A stretch of 64,000 bases of DNA, taken from the NCBI RefSeq assembly GCF_014066305.1, contig NW_023501109.1, positions 124,001 through 188,000 of the forward strand, given 5' to 3'. Origin of the DNA: Letharia columbiana (lineage: Eukaryota; Ascomycota; Lecanoromycetes; Lecanorales; Parmeliaceae). This document shows positions 43,485-55,219 of the stretch, one piece after another. The position numbers were made by a program, and so were the translations under genes. Position 1 is the stretch's first letter. Each line of letters starts with the position of its first letter. The notes under the pieces were generated by a model. That model was not told the origin of the DNA, made no database searches, and was given only the letters and a program-made list of their open reading frames with translations.

Positions 43485-45765
43485 TCAGACAACTGTGAAG
43501 CTCACGACGAAGAGGGTAACACTCCCACAAACGGCCCAGAAGTAGCCTTGCGTCTTATCCGTATTGGCGATCCCTTGAAGATTCATCCCGAAGTACGACT
43601 TTAGGATTTCGGAGTCAGCCTGAATTCCTTGGGACGATTTTGATGTACAAGACATGGTTGGAGAGTTGGATCTTCTCGAAGCATGCCTTACGGTCCACAT
43701 CTCGAGATAGATCAGGAGGAACTCAATCCAAAAAGTAGACTCACTGTGAAGAAAGATAGAGGTAAAAAGATGAAAATCACGACGGTAAAGACGAGGATGG
43801 CTTTGTTGTTCGACTCTGCGATGATAGCAAGTTCATTCTGTTCGATTGTCCGTAGTTGAAAAAGCTGTACGTAAAAGATCAGGAGACAGTTTGTATGTAT
43901 GGACTTGGTAGTAGTGGTAGAGTTACTACGTCTAATGAGGTTTTCAAGTCGTTGATAAGTCGAGGGAGATTCTCGTTGTCTTTCTCTATCTGTTTTACAG
44001 CCTCATCGACCCGCTGAACCAGAAGACTTTTTTCATTGATGGATCCTAAAATGTGGTGGAGTCGTGCCAATTTAAGAGACTTGCAGTGTTCTCGAAGCTT
44101 CCCGAGGAATTCGATTTTCTGCATTGAGATCTCATTAATTTGAGAGATCTCGTCCATGCAAGAAACATATTCACGGACCAGGTTCACGGATTCGTGCCGT
44201 CTGAACCGAGAAGCTCGACGATGTTTCTAGCCCCAATGAGCAACGACTCTTACTGGTTGGTTCTTACTTACCAGATCTCGCACGATGGGAAGATATGCGT
44301 TTTGTATATCGGGGACATTCTTCCATAAACGATGGTTATGGGGTGCGACCTCCAATTCGTTGACCAGTAACACCATAAGCCAATGCACCAACTTGATTTC
44401 CCACGAGGCTGTTCCATCAAGCTCCCATCCTCGCCGAATGTTTTCCAGAGCAGAGTGATCTTGGTGCACGGTTTCAGCATGGGACGGCACCTCTACATAT
44501 CTCGCGAAATATCGGTCCAGGTAGTTAAGGCCTACGGTAGGCGACGTTGTGAGAAGAAAACCTAGCAACATCAGAACAGAACTACGGCAAAAATCCACTG
44601 GATTCTGTGACAACCATCATCTCGTGGAAAGCATCGGAAGTAGTCTCGCACAAGAACTGCATTGCTGTAGAAAGGGTGCCGAGACAACATTTGCTGGCCT
44701 ATTTCTGGTGCCAGCGAACCTTTTGTGACTTCGATTTTGGAGAAGTTGCTGCGGATACCTTCATCAAGCTGCCACGGCAAGTCTGACTGGACATCGTTGC
44801 AGAATCCGCGCTTGATCCCGAGGAGATCTGCTCTCCACTGTAAGTTGCGCCCCAAAGGGCCGTTCTCATGGTACTTGAAAGTGAGCTCGTCAAGCTCAGA
44901 GCTGAGATGTGGAGAGTCGTGGAGAATGTTGAATACGTCAGATTGATCCTGTAGCTTTTGCCGGCCTCTGAAATTCAAGATTTCGAAGCCATTGTACGGA
45001 CCTTCTTTGACCTCACCGTGACTGAAGAGATCCTCGAGGCTCTGGGAATGGGGCAAGAGTTATTTAAGACATCCAAGACGGTAATTCAGAGGTGGGATGA
45101 ACTATCGTAGATGAACTATCCTCTCACCGTTTCCACTAAGCCTGAGCCTACTGGTACATGTCTTCGAACGTCAGTCGCGTCGAGCACATTTGGATTGGGG
45201 AAACAGACATCCACCTGACAGTCGCCCACGTTGGTTTGTCCTCCCAGTCTAGTACGATATCCAAGCGTTAGATCATCACACCAGGACCAAAATCGAGACT
45301 TACATTGCTGTAAATCTTCAAGATGAACTTGGATCGCTCAAAGTGACCTTCGCCAAAACCGCATACAGTCGCTTTGAGTGACCAACGAGGCGGGAAGAAG
45401 TATGTGGCGAGCGAGAAGAGCTGACAAGGGGCCGGGCAGATTGGCCGCTTTGGGAACCCAGCCTTGCTCATTAGGAATTTACTCAAAGACTTATAACGAT
45501 CAGTGTCCCATTTATGCCATGCTTTAAGCTTCCTAAGCACAGCACGCTGAGAATTCAGTAGAACATTCCATTCAATTTCACGGTCGGAAGGAGGGAGAGC
45601 ATGTGTTGAATGGCGTCGCGTGAGACGTTCCGGGTCCACCGAACCACTGGCTGCACGAACAAAAGATCTCGAAGGCTCGCCTGTGACAACGCTCTCCAGA
45701 GGGACTATGTCCTCGTGGTTAGGGTTCCGGCAAGGCGCGCTAACGGACGTCTTTGAGCTCGCCAT
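43485..45765 (-). CDS. CorA-like divalent-cation channel protein
   Basis: Putative magnesium or metal channel of the fungal CorA-like group. Seven exons (45765-45304, 45214-45128, 45041-44615, 44561-44272, 44226-43930, 43864-43745, 43598-43485) add to 1797 nt, 598 aa, in perfect phase. The large N-terminal soluble part (about 540 aa) has no named domain but ends in helical coiled-coil segments (LREHCKSLKLARLHHIL, DEAVKQIEKDNENLPRLINDL), as in the CorA stalk. TM1 is AILVFTVVIFIFLPLSFFT. Directly after the sixth splice comes SYFGMNLQGI with the diagnostic GMN motif, then TM2 (FWAVCGSVTLFVVSFTVV) to the end. Splicing is essential, because TM1 and the GMN motif lie on separate exons. The start at 45765 is the first in-frame ATG. 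The gene is bracketed by two copies of a short dispersed repeat. Confidence 0.85.
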
Positions 45766-46003
45766 ACATCATAATCAGAGCGTAATCATGTATCAAGTAG
45801 TAAGTCGCGACCTATCAAGGTTACTTGTTCCAAAACTTGTTCACAAGCGATAGATCGTAAGTTCGACAGATGTCGAGAGAAACTGAAGGTGGTCAGCTTG
45901 TCAGCCGTGTCGATGCAAGGCTGAGGCGTTATCTAAGGTAATTAGGCAGCTGCTTGCACCATGTAAGAAAAATCCATCCCTATCAGCCTTTCGCGATTGC
46001 ACA

Positions 46004-46169
46004 AAATGGCATGTGCAGAAACACGTTCGCCAATCTCAAACATGGATTCAGGCTTTTTATGGTCTTCAAAAGTGAAGGGATGATTCGCGTTGTTTGTAGA
46101 TTTGATAGAGCAGGCTTCGACCAAGCTAACTATTTTCGACGTGGCCGCAGATTTCGGAGTCAGTGTGGT
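46004..46169. repeat. Dispersed repeat copy 2, right of the CorA-like gene
   Basis: Second copy of the sequence at 42801-42922, in the same orientation, longer by an insertion around 46080-46140. Confidence 0.75.
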
Positions 46170-48469
46170 TCTCATTGGTAATAGACCGAGAAATCAGACT
46201 TATGTGAAGAGCAGGAATAGTCACCCGCAGCCGATTCACCTAAGTAGCAAGACAGTTCTGGAGAATTGAAGGAGCTTTCTGCTCGCGGAATCTGGATCGT
46301 GGCTCCAATTCGCTACCAAACACGAATGATCTACGCCGAAAAGTACGTACGTAACGTACCTCCCTCAGGAAATGATGGCTGTGGTAGAAGTGAGAGCCCA
46401 GGTTGGGACTTACACCATCCGAACATTTCAGTACCTGGAAAGTACAGCCAGAAGAAAGCCACCACACAATCTATGGTCACTTCAAGTCCTGTCTCCAATA
46501 AAGCTCACTTCACCATCCAGTATTCTTTCCCATATCCACTAAATTGCGTTCTCTGAAACTAACCACGCAATTTGTATTGCAAAATTTGATCCTTTCTATC
46601 AGCTTGAACGAGCTCGAGCAGGTCGATAATTGGACAGTTATCTCGAACGGGATCGAAACAAATATCTCGCGTTCAGTGGATCTACAGAGAATCCGTCAGT
46701 GCATCGTGAATTGATGCGCAGGTTACTTCGGTGGATGGGTTTTTGGCGGGGGTTTCGGTGGGGGTTTGGAGATGGCGACGCCGGTGATGGCGTTTGCGAT
46801 TTTGGTTACTTCGGTGGATGGGTTTTGCTTCGAGGGGGGTTTGGAGACGGCGGTGGCGTTGCGTCTTCTGGCCACTGGGAGGTGTCCATGGGTTGGATGG
46901 TGGGTAGAGGTTTGGGGACTGGAAGGTCTGTGGGCGGGAATCGCGAGGGAAGGTAAGAAGATGACAGGGTTTGTAGCAGATGTCTTTTGTTGGATTCTTG
47001 TGCGTGCGTGTTGCCAAGTGCAGTATTCGGAGAGTCCCTGTCTTTGCTGGTGGCCATCGAGTGACCCGCAAAGATTTCACCAAGTACTTCATTCCAGCAC
47101 TGTAACGTGCTTTGTTCTCGGTCCGTAACCGGCGGAGTTGAAGGATCTTCCCAAATCAGATGGCTCTATTCCCAGGGCGCATCCAGCGTAGACGAGATAA
47201 TCTTCAATAAAGGAACAGGGAAAGATCCCTCCTAACCTTTACGCGAATTACCAAATCTTCGATTCACAACTGCCGAAATGTAAAATCGTATATCCTTCTC
47301 CATCATCTTCCCCGAGCAACAGACCTCTTGCCTTCGCACTCCAGTCTCATACCAGCAAAACAATTCACAGACCTGGCCTCGAACCGACATGTAAACACAC
47401 ACAAATGACTCCAAACAATATACACAAGCGATGATTGAAATCGTCCAAAATCTTTATAACTATAGGAAATCAGCAACCCATCCTCATCAACAACGCAAGC
47501 CTACGGTTCCCTGATCCGATCAAGCAAGCTACCCTCACAACCTCGTAAAATACATTAATGCCTCGATCACCCAGCTTCGATGATTCGTTCCCGAAAAGGT
47601 CCTCGAAGTAAAGAAGAACGTATCTGCAAACACGATGAAAATATCCGCAGGGATTTTCCGAACTACCTTACCAAACCAAACCAGGTCCCCAGACCTCGCG
47701 AATATCGACCGAAAAACACGCGACCGCAAGCAAGTGAGTGCGTGCAAATTGGTGACATATCCACACGACCACGCACCGAAAACCCCAACCCCAACCCCAG
47801 CCCCAGCCTCCTCACCGTCCGTATCCCCCCCCGCGTTGCCTATCGCACACAGCCCGCCGCGCCATCCTCCACCCATCCATCCATCCATCCATCCAACAGA
47901 CCCCAACCAACGGTCCCGATGCCTGAATGTCCAGGCTCTCGGAGCACACGTCCGCCACGGCACTGAGGGATTTCGGACCAACGTTGCTGCGCCGCGAGCG
48001 GGAAGCTGGAGATTGGGTGGTAAGGGTGTGGATGGAAGGGGTGTGGATGTACGAGGAGCGTGGCGAGGTTTTGGGGGTTCGAGGGATGAGGGGATCAGGA
48101 TGGGTGGTTTACGTAGAGTACTCGTACGGGTATCAGGCGCGAGGGCGCGAGGTTGGGGAGACGGGGGTGGAAGAGGTGGACAATGTGGATCAGGGCCATG
48201 GTGTTTTGTGGATTAAGTAGATCCTGACGAAAGGATTTCGCATGTACTGCTTCATATGCGCCGCCAGAGTAGTGATTATCAATGGGTATATTCATTTTTT
48301 TTGCAAAGTAATCCCCAGTGTAAAAGACTCCCCAACCGCATGCAAATGCAAAGGCTTGCAACCCGCACTCAGATCCCAGACTCCGTCCATCTATTCCTCC
48401 GTTTATCCTTTTTGCCGAGATGCAGCTTAGTTATTCTGTCATCTCGCCACTACCACCGCCTGTTTCCCA
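46170..48469. other. Gene-poor stretch with simple and tandem repeats
   Basis: An 82-bp imperfect duplication starts at 46721 and 46803, each copy opening GGTTACTTCGGTGGATGGG. A CATC/ATCC microsatellite lies at 47872-47894. Long open frames at 47535-48220 occur on both strands in GC-rich sequence and look compositional. No gene is recognised with confidence. Confidence 0.5.
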
Positions 48470-48955
48470 TCATTTCCATAGCGCCTTCATCATATCGGTC
48501 CAGCCCCGAAACAGCCATTCATCTCCATGTCGGCCGCATCGAGTGACCGTGCCTGACTGTCTCTTCCTTGTCTTCTCCTTCTTTGTTCGAGCGCGAGATG
48601 TAGATCTCGAAGATGCTTGCGATGTACTCTTTTGGGAGTTGGAAGAGCAGAAGGAGTAACGTGAGAGGGAGGCAGACCAGAGGGAGTCGTCTGTCGAGCT
48701 GTGGCTTGATGCAGGGCTGGTATTTGGTGTAGGAGATGTGGGTGAGGATGTGGAGCGGAGGAAAGGTGGCCGAGAGGAGATTGAAGGAGAGTTAGGCGAA
48801 GTGCTGGTGCGAACCGGTGCGAACCGTGGGCTCAATGGTGTGGAGGAAGACGATGTCGAGATCGGCGAGTCTGAGGGCGAGGTAGTGGAGGAAGCGGGGA
48901 GGTTGGTGATTCTGAGGCTGGTGGGGTTGCTGGGTGGAGGAGAGTGAGTTCGCAT
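48470..48955 (-). CDS. Small Ser/Pro-rich protein, unknown
   Basis: A single exon of 161 aa. The first 90 residues are Ser/Thr/Pro-rich and disordered (TSPSDSPISTSSSSTP). Then comes a more specific block, STDDSLWSASLSRYSFCSS, a basic stretch (SRARTKKEKTRKRQSG) and a C-terminal GRHGDEWLFRGWTDMMKALW. The compact hydrophobic tail after a disordered start suggests a real conserved protein rather than a random frame. No known domain. Confidence 0.55.
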   Translation of the reverse strand: MRTHSPPPSNPTSLRITNLPASSTTSPSDSPISTSSSSTPLSPRFAPVRTSTSPNSPSISSRPPFLRSTSSPTSPTPNTSPASSHSSTDDSLWSASLSRYSFCSSNSQKSTSQASSRSTSRARTKKEKTRKRQSGTVTRCGRHGDEWLFRGWTDMMKALWK

Positions 48956-50361
48956 TGTGGTCGCTGAAGGCAGTAGTATGGCGTTGTTGGCGGCTGAGGA
49001 AAGAGTGGTATGTAGGCTCGTTTAGGTCTGCGATTTGGTCGTCTGTGGGATTTGGCGGGAGATTTCGGCGGTGCGGTCAGTGAAGGCGACGAGGTGTAGA
49101 TGTGGACGCAAGTTTTGAGGGAGTAGAAATTGTTCAACGGGTCACAACCGCATTGAAACATTTGCTGGAGTGGTGTGGGTGGGAATTTATTTAAGAAACA
49201 ATTGCAGGTCCGATGGGTGAGATTGATGAGTGATCCTTGTGCCTGAATATGCAGAGCAAGCGAGTCAGGAACGGGAGTACATGCGAGTTTATATCTCCCT
49301 AGCCAAAGATCCGGGTACCAGCAAAGCGCAATTATGTCCAGGTAGATACCTCCAACTTATCAGTAACGGCTGTCAACACACAGCGCGGAGTCTATTCATC
49401 CTTCATGTAACCATGTCAGCACACAACCTAGCAACCTTACTGTTGAAACAGCGGCCGCATCGGCTGCCAACTGGCAAGCGAGAGACCACTGGGGAATTTT
49501 GTTGTACATGTTGTATATGTTGTATGCCGTGAGGCCTCTAGAGCGGATACTACCTCTCGGACTGATAATTGGGTGGCCTGATGTTCTCGACCGCCAATCT
49601 AGGGACGGTGTCACCGGTGTGGATGGGGCCGAATTGTATGCGTTGGCGAGATGAGAACACGGGAATCCTCCCCTGGTGCCCCCATGCATCAGAGTAGTCC
49701 TAGGATTACAGTATCTTGTAAGCTGATGTAGTATTGTGTCAGGTCCACTATTATTGCTGGAGCCTCTGGACATGCAAGAATCCGAGATGATAATCAATGC
49801 AGAAGGAAGTGCACATGTTTCATGACTCGGCGACTAATAAGAAGTGAGGACGAATGGACAATAGACAATAACAACGCAGGCTGAAAGATCAGCTCGTAAG
49901 GTACTATAGGGTACACTTAGGCTGCCCCACTAACAGGGATCCCCGGGCGCTATCGGACGCGAGTGTAAATGCTAAGGGTAAGGCTAAGGTTACCTACACG
50001 GCTAGCAGCTGCCCAGCGGTTTCATGTTTCAGCTCTTGGCAAGGCAGCAGCAATTCTCCATTTCGGAGTCGGAGTGATTATAAATAATCGCTACAAAGAG
50101 TAATCTCCTCAGAGTCATGCCAGGTACTCACTTGGGAACACACCCTTGTAAATGTAACATTGGCGGCCATGACCGTTCCTTCGCATAAAAGCGGAAACAT
50201 ATTCACCGCCTCTGGCATGAGCTGGGAGACTGGGGATGTACCAGTAAGTGGATTGATTCGATGACTAGGTATGGACAAAAGAAACGAGTCGATTGACAAG
50301 CTGCAAGCCTTGAAAACGTGCGTGGTCTTTGCTCAGCCGATGAATGCATTGCTTGCAGTGG
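48956..50361. other. Gene-free stretch
   Basis: No gene recognised on either strand. It includes the promoter of the Ser/Pro-rich gene on the left and the 3' flank of the zinc-finger gene on the right. Confidence 0.55.
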
Positions 50362-52712
50362 TCAATTACGCGGCCCCTCCACAACCACCAGCTCCACCCA
50401 GACCTTGGCAAAACCCTCATTGCCCAGCGTGATCTCCTCACGAAATAAGTCATCTTCTCGATTCAAGGCTCGTACTTTCTTGCCCAAATCGCTCTTCGCC
50501 TCTGCCTTCTTCAGTAAATCATACTCGCTGTTGCCCCCATTGCCGGTCAGAGTCTCCAGATACTCGGCTGACGCCCGTCGATTTGCCTGATTCAGGAGGG
50601 TGAATACCCCATGTGTAAGCGATTGACAGTGGCTTGGAACCGTATTTGTCTTATCAGAGGGGGTAGGTAGCCATTGCAACTCGTGCACAACGTAGACTCG
50701 CGGAGCTAAAATGAAGGCGGATTTCGGAATGGCAGCCTGTTGATTGGGCGGCGCAAGCTCTGGAAATCCCTCGAATCAGCTGTCGTTCCCGGGGAACGAT
50801 CCGAAGACAATGGCACTTACCGCGGTGCACAACCACCTCAATGTTAACTTCTAGGACTGTAGCCATGTGCGTCTGCATACCATGCTCGTCCTGTTTGTAG
50901 AAATATGACCATCCCTTGGACTGCACACCCTCGAATCCATCAATCTGCGGGGATTGGACTTCCGCTTTGGCGATGGCGTTGGCTTCGTTCAAAGTGTAAT
51001 AAGGCCCCATGCTCGATTCAACAGCGTCCTCTTCGGTCTCTAGCCACTCGCGCTTCCGAACGAAGTATTGGTAAGCAATGTTAGGGACTTCGGTCTCTTC
51101 GTCTTGAGCTTCGTCTGCCCTCTGATCCACTACCATGTCAACATCCCAGTTCCCAGCCTCCCGAAACCTCTTCAGTGTTTCTGCAGACAGGCCTTTACCG
51201 CCAATCGCACGATGCTCGACAGGCGACGTTCGACAATCGAGCTTAGATTCGTTACCGAAAGATAACGCTTGTTCCTCGGTTATCGATTGCTTCTCTGCCA
51301 AACGTGAAAGGCTAGATGTCTGGATTTTTAAGCCTGGCGATAGAACGATCATATTACGCTTCCCCACTGCTGCAAGACTAGGATGATCGTTCCATTTCAA
51401 GCTCCTTGGGTTACCATGTTTGTTAATGCATTTCTCAAAGTGATAATTAACTCCCTGTGGTGTGGTGAACTGAGAATCACACCTTGGGCAATGGAAAGCG
51501 CCACGATTAGATCTTTTGGCCGGAGGTTTCTTCTCGGGCGAAAAGATTCCGCAAACGTTTGTCGGGCCACCAGTCCGAGGTTTACTGTGTCTAAGCTTAT
51601 GGCTTAGGAAGGTGTTGTCTCTTGAACCAGCGGCACAGATGCCTTCACTATACTCATGGGCGTCGCTATTCTGGGTGATAGTGTGTCTCGTACGCGTTGC
51701 GGAAGTGTCCTTGTAGCCATCACCTCGATCCTCTTGACGCTGCGCTGTGAGGACATCCTCATCAAGTGATTTATGCATGCATGGAGGGCTGGCAAGCTCA
51801 ACATTTTCTCCAATAATCTTGTTACTTTCATGGCCATACGCGGGGTGGAAATCCATTGCAGTTTGCGCGTTTCCAGCCTTTGTATCACACTTTTCCTGGC
51901 ATTGTCGACGCTTCTTGGCCATACGCGCTAGCTTTTCCGAGGGCGACTCGATCTGCGTAGGTGAGATAAGCTCATTGTAACCCAATTCACCGATGGTTCG
52001 CTTGCGCTTGGAGCTCAGTACACTCATGTCAAACTGTGGCGCATCGCGATCCCTCTTCGTCGTGTTTTGAGTGCGTTCCTCGTTGAATAGTGTAATAGAA
52101 GGATTTCTGCTGACTGCTTTTTGTTGCATTACGGGAGCAGCGTTGGCTGTACGATAAGAATCGTGGCTTCTGTACCAAGCCTTGAAGCCTATGCCACGAT
52201 TTTCTGGCAATGGTTGCATACTTGACGCCAGGAAATCATCCTTAGTAAGAGCACGAGATAAAGGGTGCGTGACCCCTTCGGTGTGCCTCGCAGGATACGG
52301 TCCCTGAGTTTTGTCCTCGGGATTGTGGCTCTTAGCCACTGACTGGAAGCCTAAGACCTGAGTTCCTGCCGCTGCTTGTTGAGTTGTATCGGCGTAGTTC
52401 CCCTTGATAGCAGCTTTGTTGTCGCTGCCATTTTCAAGATCAATGTAACCGATTTCCGCAGCATCTGGCTCATCATCACCTAGAATCGTGATGGGATCAC
52501 AGGCTTTAGAACCCGAGTATTTCTTCGGTTCGGACCTCTGATGATGCATGGGTTGATAGCTGGGGCCATGCTCAACTAGAGCCGAGATGTTGGGTTTCAA
52601 GCTGTTAGATGCGTCTAAGAAAGTATTAGAGTGCGTACGAACCAGAATATTGGCAAGGAAGATAGTGGTGAGTGCGGTACTTACCTATTGTGATTTCCCG
52701 TCTGGCCGTCAT
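50362..52712 (-). CDS. C2HC zinc-finger protein, likely nuclear
   Basis: Three exons (52712-52685, 52614-50821, 50759-50362) give 739 aa. The 28-nt first exon supplies the only sensible ATG (MTARREITI); the long second exon has no ATG at its start. The first 380 residues are disordered with basic patches (SSKRKRTIGEL, RMAKKRRQ) that may target the nucleus. A single finger, FHCPRCDSQFTTPQGVNYHF with a following EKC, lies near residue 385 and has Cys-x2-Cys-x12-His-x3-Cys spacing. The last 250 residues are more structured. They include WSYFYKQDEHGMQTHMATVLEV and, after the last splice, YVVHELQWLPTPSDKTNTV. I recognise no named family beyond the finger. DNA or RNA binding is inferred. Confidence 0.82.
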
Positions 52713-53222
52713 TTCTAAATCTCAAGGACCCTAATCAACTCTGTGATGTCGGTGTTGAGACGATGTTTGCCAAGAAAATGCAAGACCGAAGACTTCGGCG
52801 TGGGCTGGTAAAGGACATTGATCGCAGGACCTTACCATTCGGCGAGGGATGATTGCAAGACGGTTCCCCTTGGCCACTTGTGATGGAAAATTCTTGATGG
52901 GAAAGCTCGAGGTGAATTGTGACGAACTGTAGGCGTAGCTTGCTTAGTTCTCAAGAGGTCGATTAGTGAGGTCGATAAGAAGACTTACCTGCTCACCCAA
53001 TCGACTCAACTGTTTGCACGTGATGGTAGAAATACTTAAGACGATGAGAGATATGTGATGGCTTGATTTGTCGAGAACTCGAAGTGGGTGGTGTGATCTA
53101 GGAAAATGAATCTCCAAGGTCAGCGCTTTTCGAAGAGTAGTCGCAAAACAAACTACCCTTTTTCGCGTACGGAACATGTTTGAGTGAGCTCGTATCGAAA
53201 GGAACCCTTACGATGACAACTT
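52713..53222. other. Intergenic
   Basis: Promoter side of the zinc-finger gene and 3' flank of the next minus-strand gene. No gene recognised. Confidence 0.55.
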
Positions 53223-54593
53223 TTAGCCTCTATCCTCCCGTCTGCCCGGCCACTTGATCTCGATCGGCAGACTTCCGGCATGTGGAGAGCTGGCTGTGAG
53301 TGGGTCCTTGCTCTTCACCTCCACATCTTCATCATACTCGTCGTCGGGATCTTTGACTTGAGGTCTGTTCCTGCCCGCCAACCCCATATCCTCATCGAAG
53401 GTAAAGAGGTCGTCATTTTCTAGATGCTCAAAGCCGTCTGCTCCACTAGCGGAAGGCGAAGGCTTCGAGAGATTCATTACTGCCGCACCATCAAACGCCG
53501 AAAGGCTAGCCGTCCAACCCTTAGCTGGCGCGCTCGATGACAAGAAATCGACGTCATTGCTTTGGGATCCAGTGACGATAGGGCCATAACCATTCTTGTT
53601 CCTTACGACTTCGAATTTCTCAAAGCCACCAACAGCGTCAACGGAATCTGCCGGCTTCTTAGGCGTCGCGGACTTCGAGCGTTGGGCAATTGGAGAAGTA
53701 CTCGGTGATACGAGAGTATCGTCAATAGAAAACAAGACTCGCTTCGGAGATCGAGGCTGTTTAGGATCTCGAAGACTACTCCGCAGGCTTGCAAAGGAAT
53801 TGTCCGATCTTAAAGAATCACTCCGATGGTGCGAAGGCTTCGCCGGTGGAACGCTGGATGATAGCGGCCTAGCAGGTAGAAGAGGAGGAGAAGTCATGGG
53901 CGGGGGAACGGTCTCCGCTGACGACGAGAGCATTGCGCTACTGTTGTGCCTTGCTGCACATAGGTTTCCAGGATTGAAAGATAGAGATTGCGGTTTTCCC
54001 TTGGATATGTTCCCCTCATCAGTAGGTGTATTGTCCACAAGTGGAAGATAGCTTGGCGTGAAGAGTCCTTGAACCTCTTTTTCTCGCTCATGCAACACTT
54101 CTGTGGGTCGGTCTGGCCGACCTGGAGAGCCTCCTGGACTGGACTTCGATCGAATTGTATCAAGCAGATTTTCTGCTTCTGGGTCTGAGCCCTTCCGACT
54201 GGCTTTTTCATCACCCGACTCTCTCTGCACATGATTGGCCTCCTCTCTCTGCATGGAACCAGCTTCTGCTGCAGCATTCTTTGATTCAGATCGTCCGCGC
54301 TTGCGTTGGCTTTGTGGTGCATCTTGCACACCATTCTCCTTGGTCTTGCCTCTCAATCGTCGCTCGAAAAGCCTGTACTCATTCTCTTTCTCCGCCTTGA
54401 ATTCTGCAATATCCAGATCTAGCTGTCTCCTCTTCCTTTCCAATGCTTCTGTTATCTGGTACTCTTTTTGGTCAACCGCAAGATCCGGTTCTTTTGCTCG
54501 CCGGGCCATTCTGCGGAGCAAAAGTGTGTACTGCCTTCTTCTCCTTTGTGTTGCTTCAGTAAGTCCTGGGCATGAATTTGGGCACTGGGGCAT
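53223..54593 (-). CDS. Coiled-coil/disordered protein, unknown
   Basis: A single exon of 456 aa. The N-terminus has a Cys pair (MPQCPNSCPG) and a charged coiled coil (about 15-100; RRRRQYTLLLRRMARRAKE ... LERKRRQLDLDIAEFKAEKE). The middle is long, disordered, and rich in Ser, Pro and Lys, with many SP motifs that look like kinase sites (SPKRVLFSIDDTLVSPSTSP). The C-terminal part is acidic (ENDDLFTFDEDMGL, DDEYDEDVEV) and ends with IEIKWPGRRED. No domain is recognised. It is presumably a conserved fungal gene because the frame is long and clean. Confidence 0.75.
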   Translation of the reverse strand: MPQCPNSCPGLTEATQRRRRQYTLLLRRMARRAKEPDLAVDQKEYQITEALERKRRQLDLDIAEFKAEKENEYRLFERRLRGKTKENGVQDAPQSQRKRGRSESKNAAAEAGSMQREEANHVQRESGDEKASRKGSDPEAENLLDTIRSKSSPGGSPGRPDRPTEVLHEREKEVQGLFTPSYLPLVDNTPTDEGNISKGKPQSLSFNPGNLCAARHNSSAMLSSSAETVPPPMTSPPLLPARPLSSSVPPAKPSHHRSDSLRSDNSFASLRSSLRDPKQPRSPKRVLFSIDDTLVSPSTSPIAQRSKSATPKKPADSVDAVGGFEKFEVVRNKNGYGPIVTGSQSNDVDFLSSSAPAKGWTASLSAFDGAAVMNLSKPSPSASGADGFEHLENDDLFTFDEDMGLAGRNRPQVKDPDDEYDEDVEVKSKDPLTASSPHAGSLPIEIKWPGRREDRG

Positions 54594-55219
54594 GGGCAGA
54601 TGGTCTACTATATGTCTATCAGTAGGTAGCCAAAAGTCCTGCCTCCCCTAGAATCATTTTCTTGTTTGAATGCACATGTGTATCCATTCGCATGTGCATT
54701 GATCATCTGGGGAGAGTCTTGAGAGTCACAAGTTGGGGTCTTCCGAGGTCGGCTTCGGCAGGCGTTAAGATAGTGGGGGAGTTATCCCCGAAACCCTAAC
54801 TAATGTACGCCATTCATCATTTTCTCTCTGATCGTGACCGTGAAACATTCTCACGAATCTAAGTTCCAAGGCTCGAGGACTCAGAATACTCATGTTGGAA
54901 TGTCCCAGAAGAAACGCAAAGTGATATAAACCGGCTATATACCACCCTCCCAAGCCACCGTTACCAACTTAGCAATGATCAACAGACAGCCCTAAGCTTT
55001 TCCATACCAATGTCAGTTTCGTCATTCCATTTCCAGCTCACAGGATCGATGAAGACGTGAGGTATTTCCATCAGTTGTTTGCTGGCTATGAGATGTTCTA
55101 TCAAATTTTTGGCAAGGGAGCGACATTGATACAAGCACCATACACGATGTGCGATACATCACCCTAGCCAAAGCCGATGACAGGTGTAGTGGAAAGTAGT
55201 CGACAGCAATTAATTGTCA
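54594..55219. other. Intergenic
   Basis: No gene recognised between the coiled-coil gene and the SDR pseudogene. Confidence 0.55.

Noticed and set aside
47535..48220. Overlapping 100-190-codon frames on both strands
   Set aside because: Low-complexity Pro/Gly-rich sequence with a microsatellite; no frame shows conserved structure or splice support.
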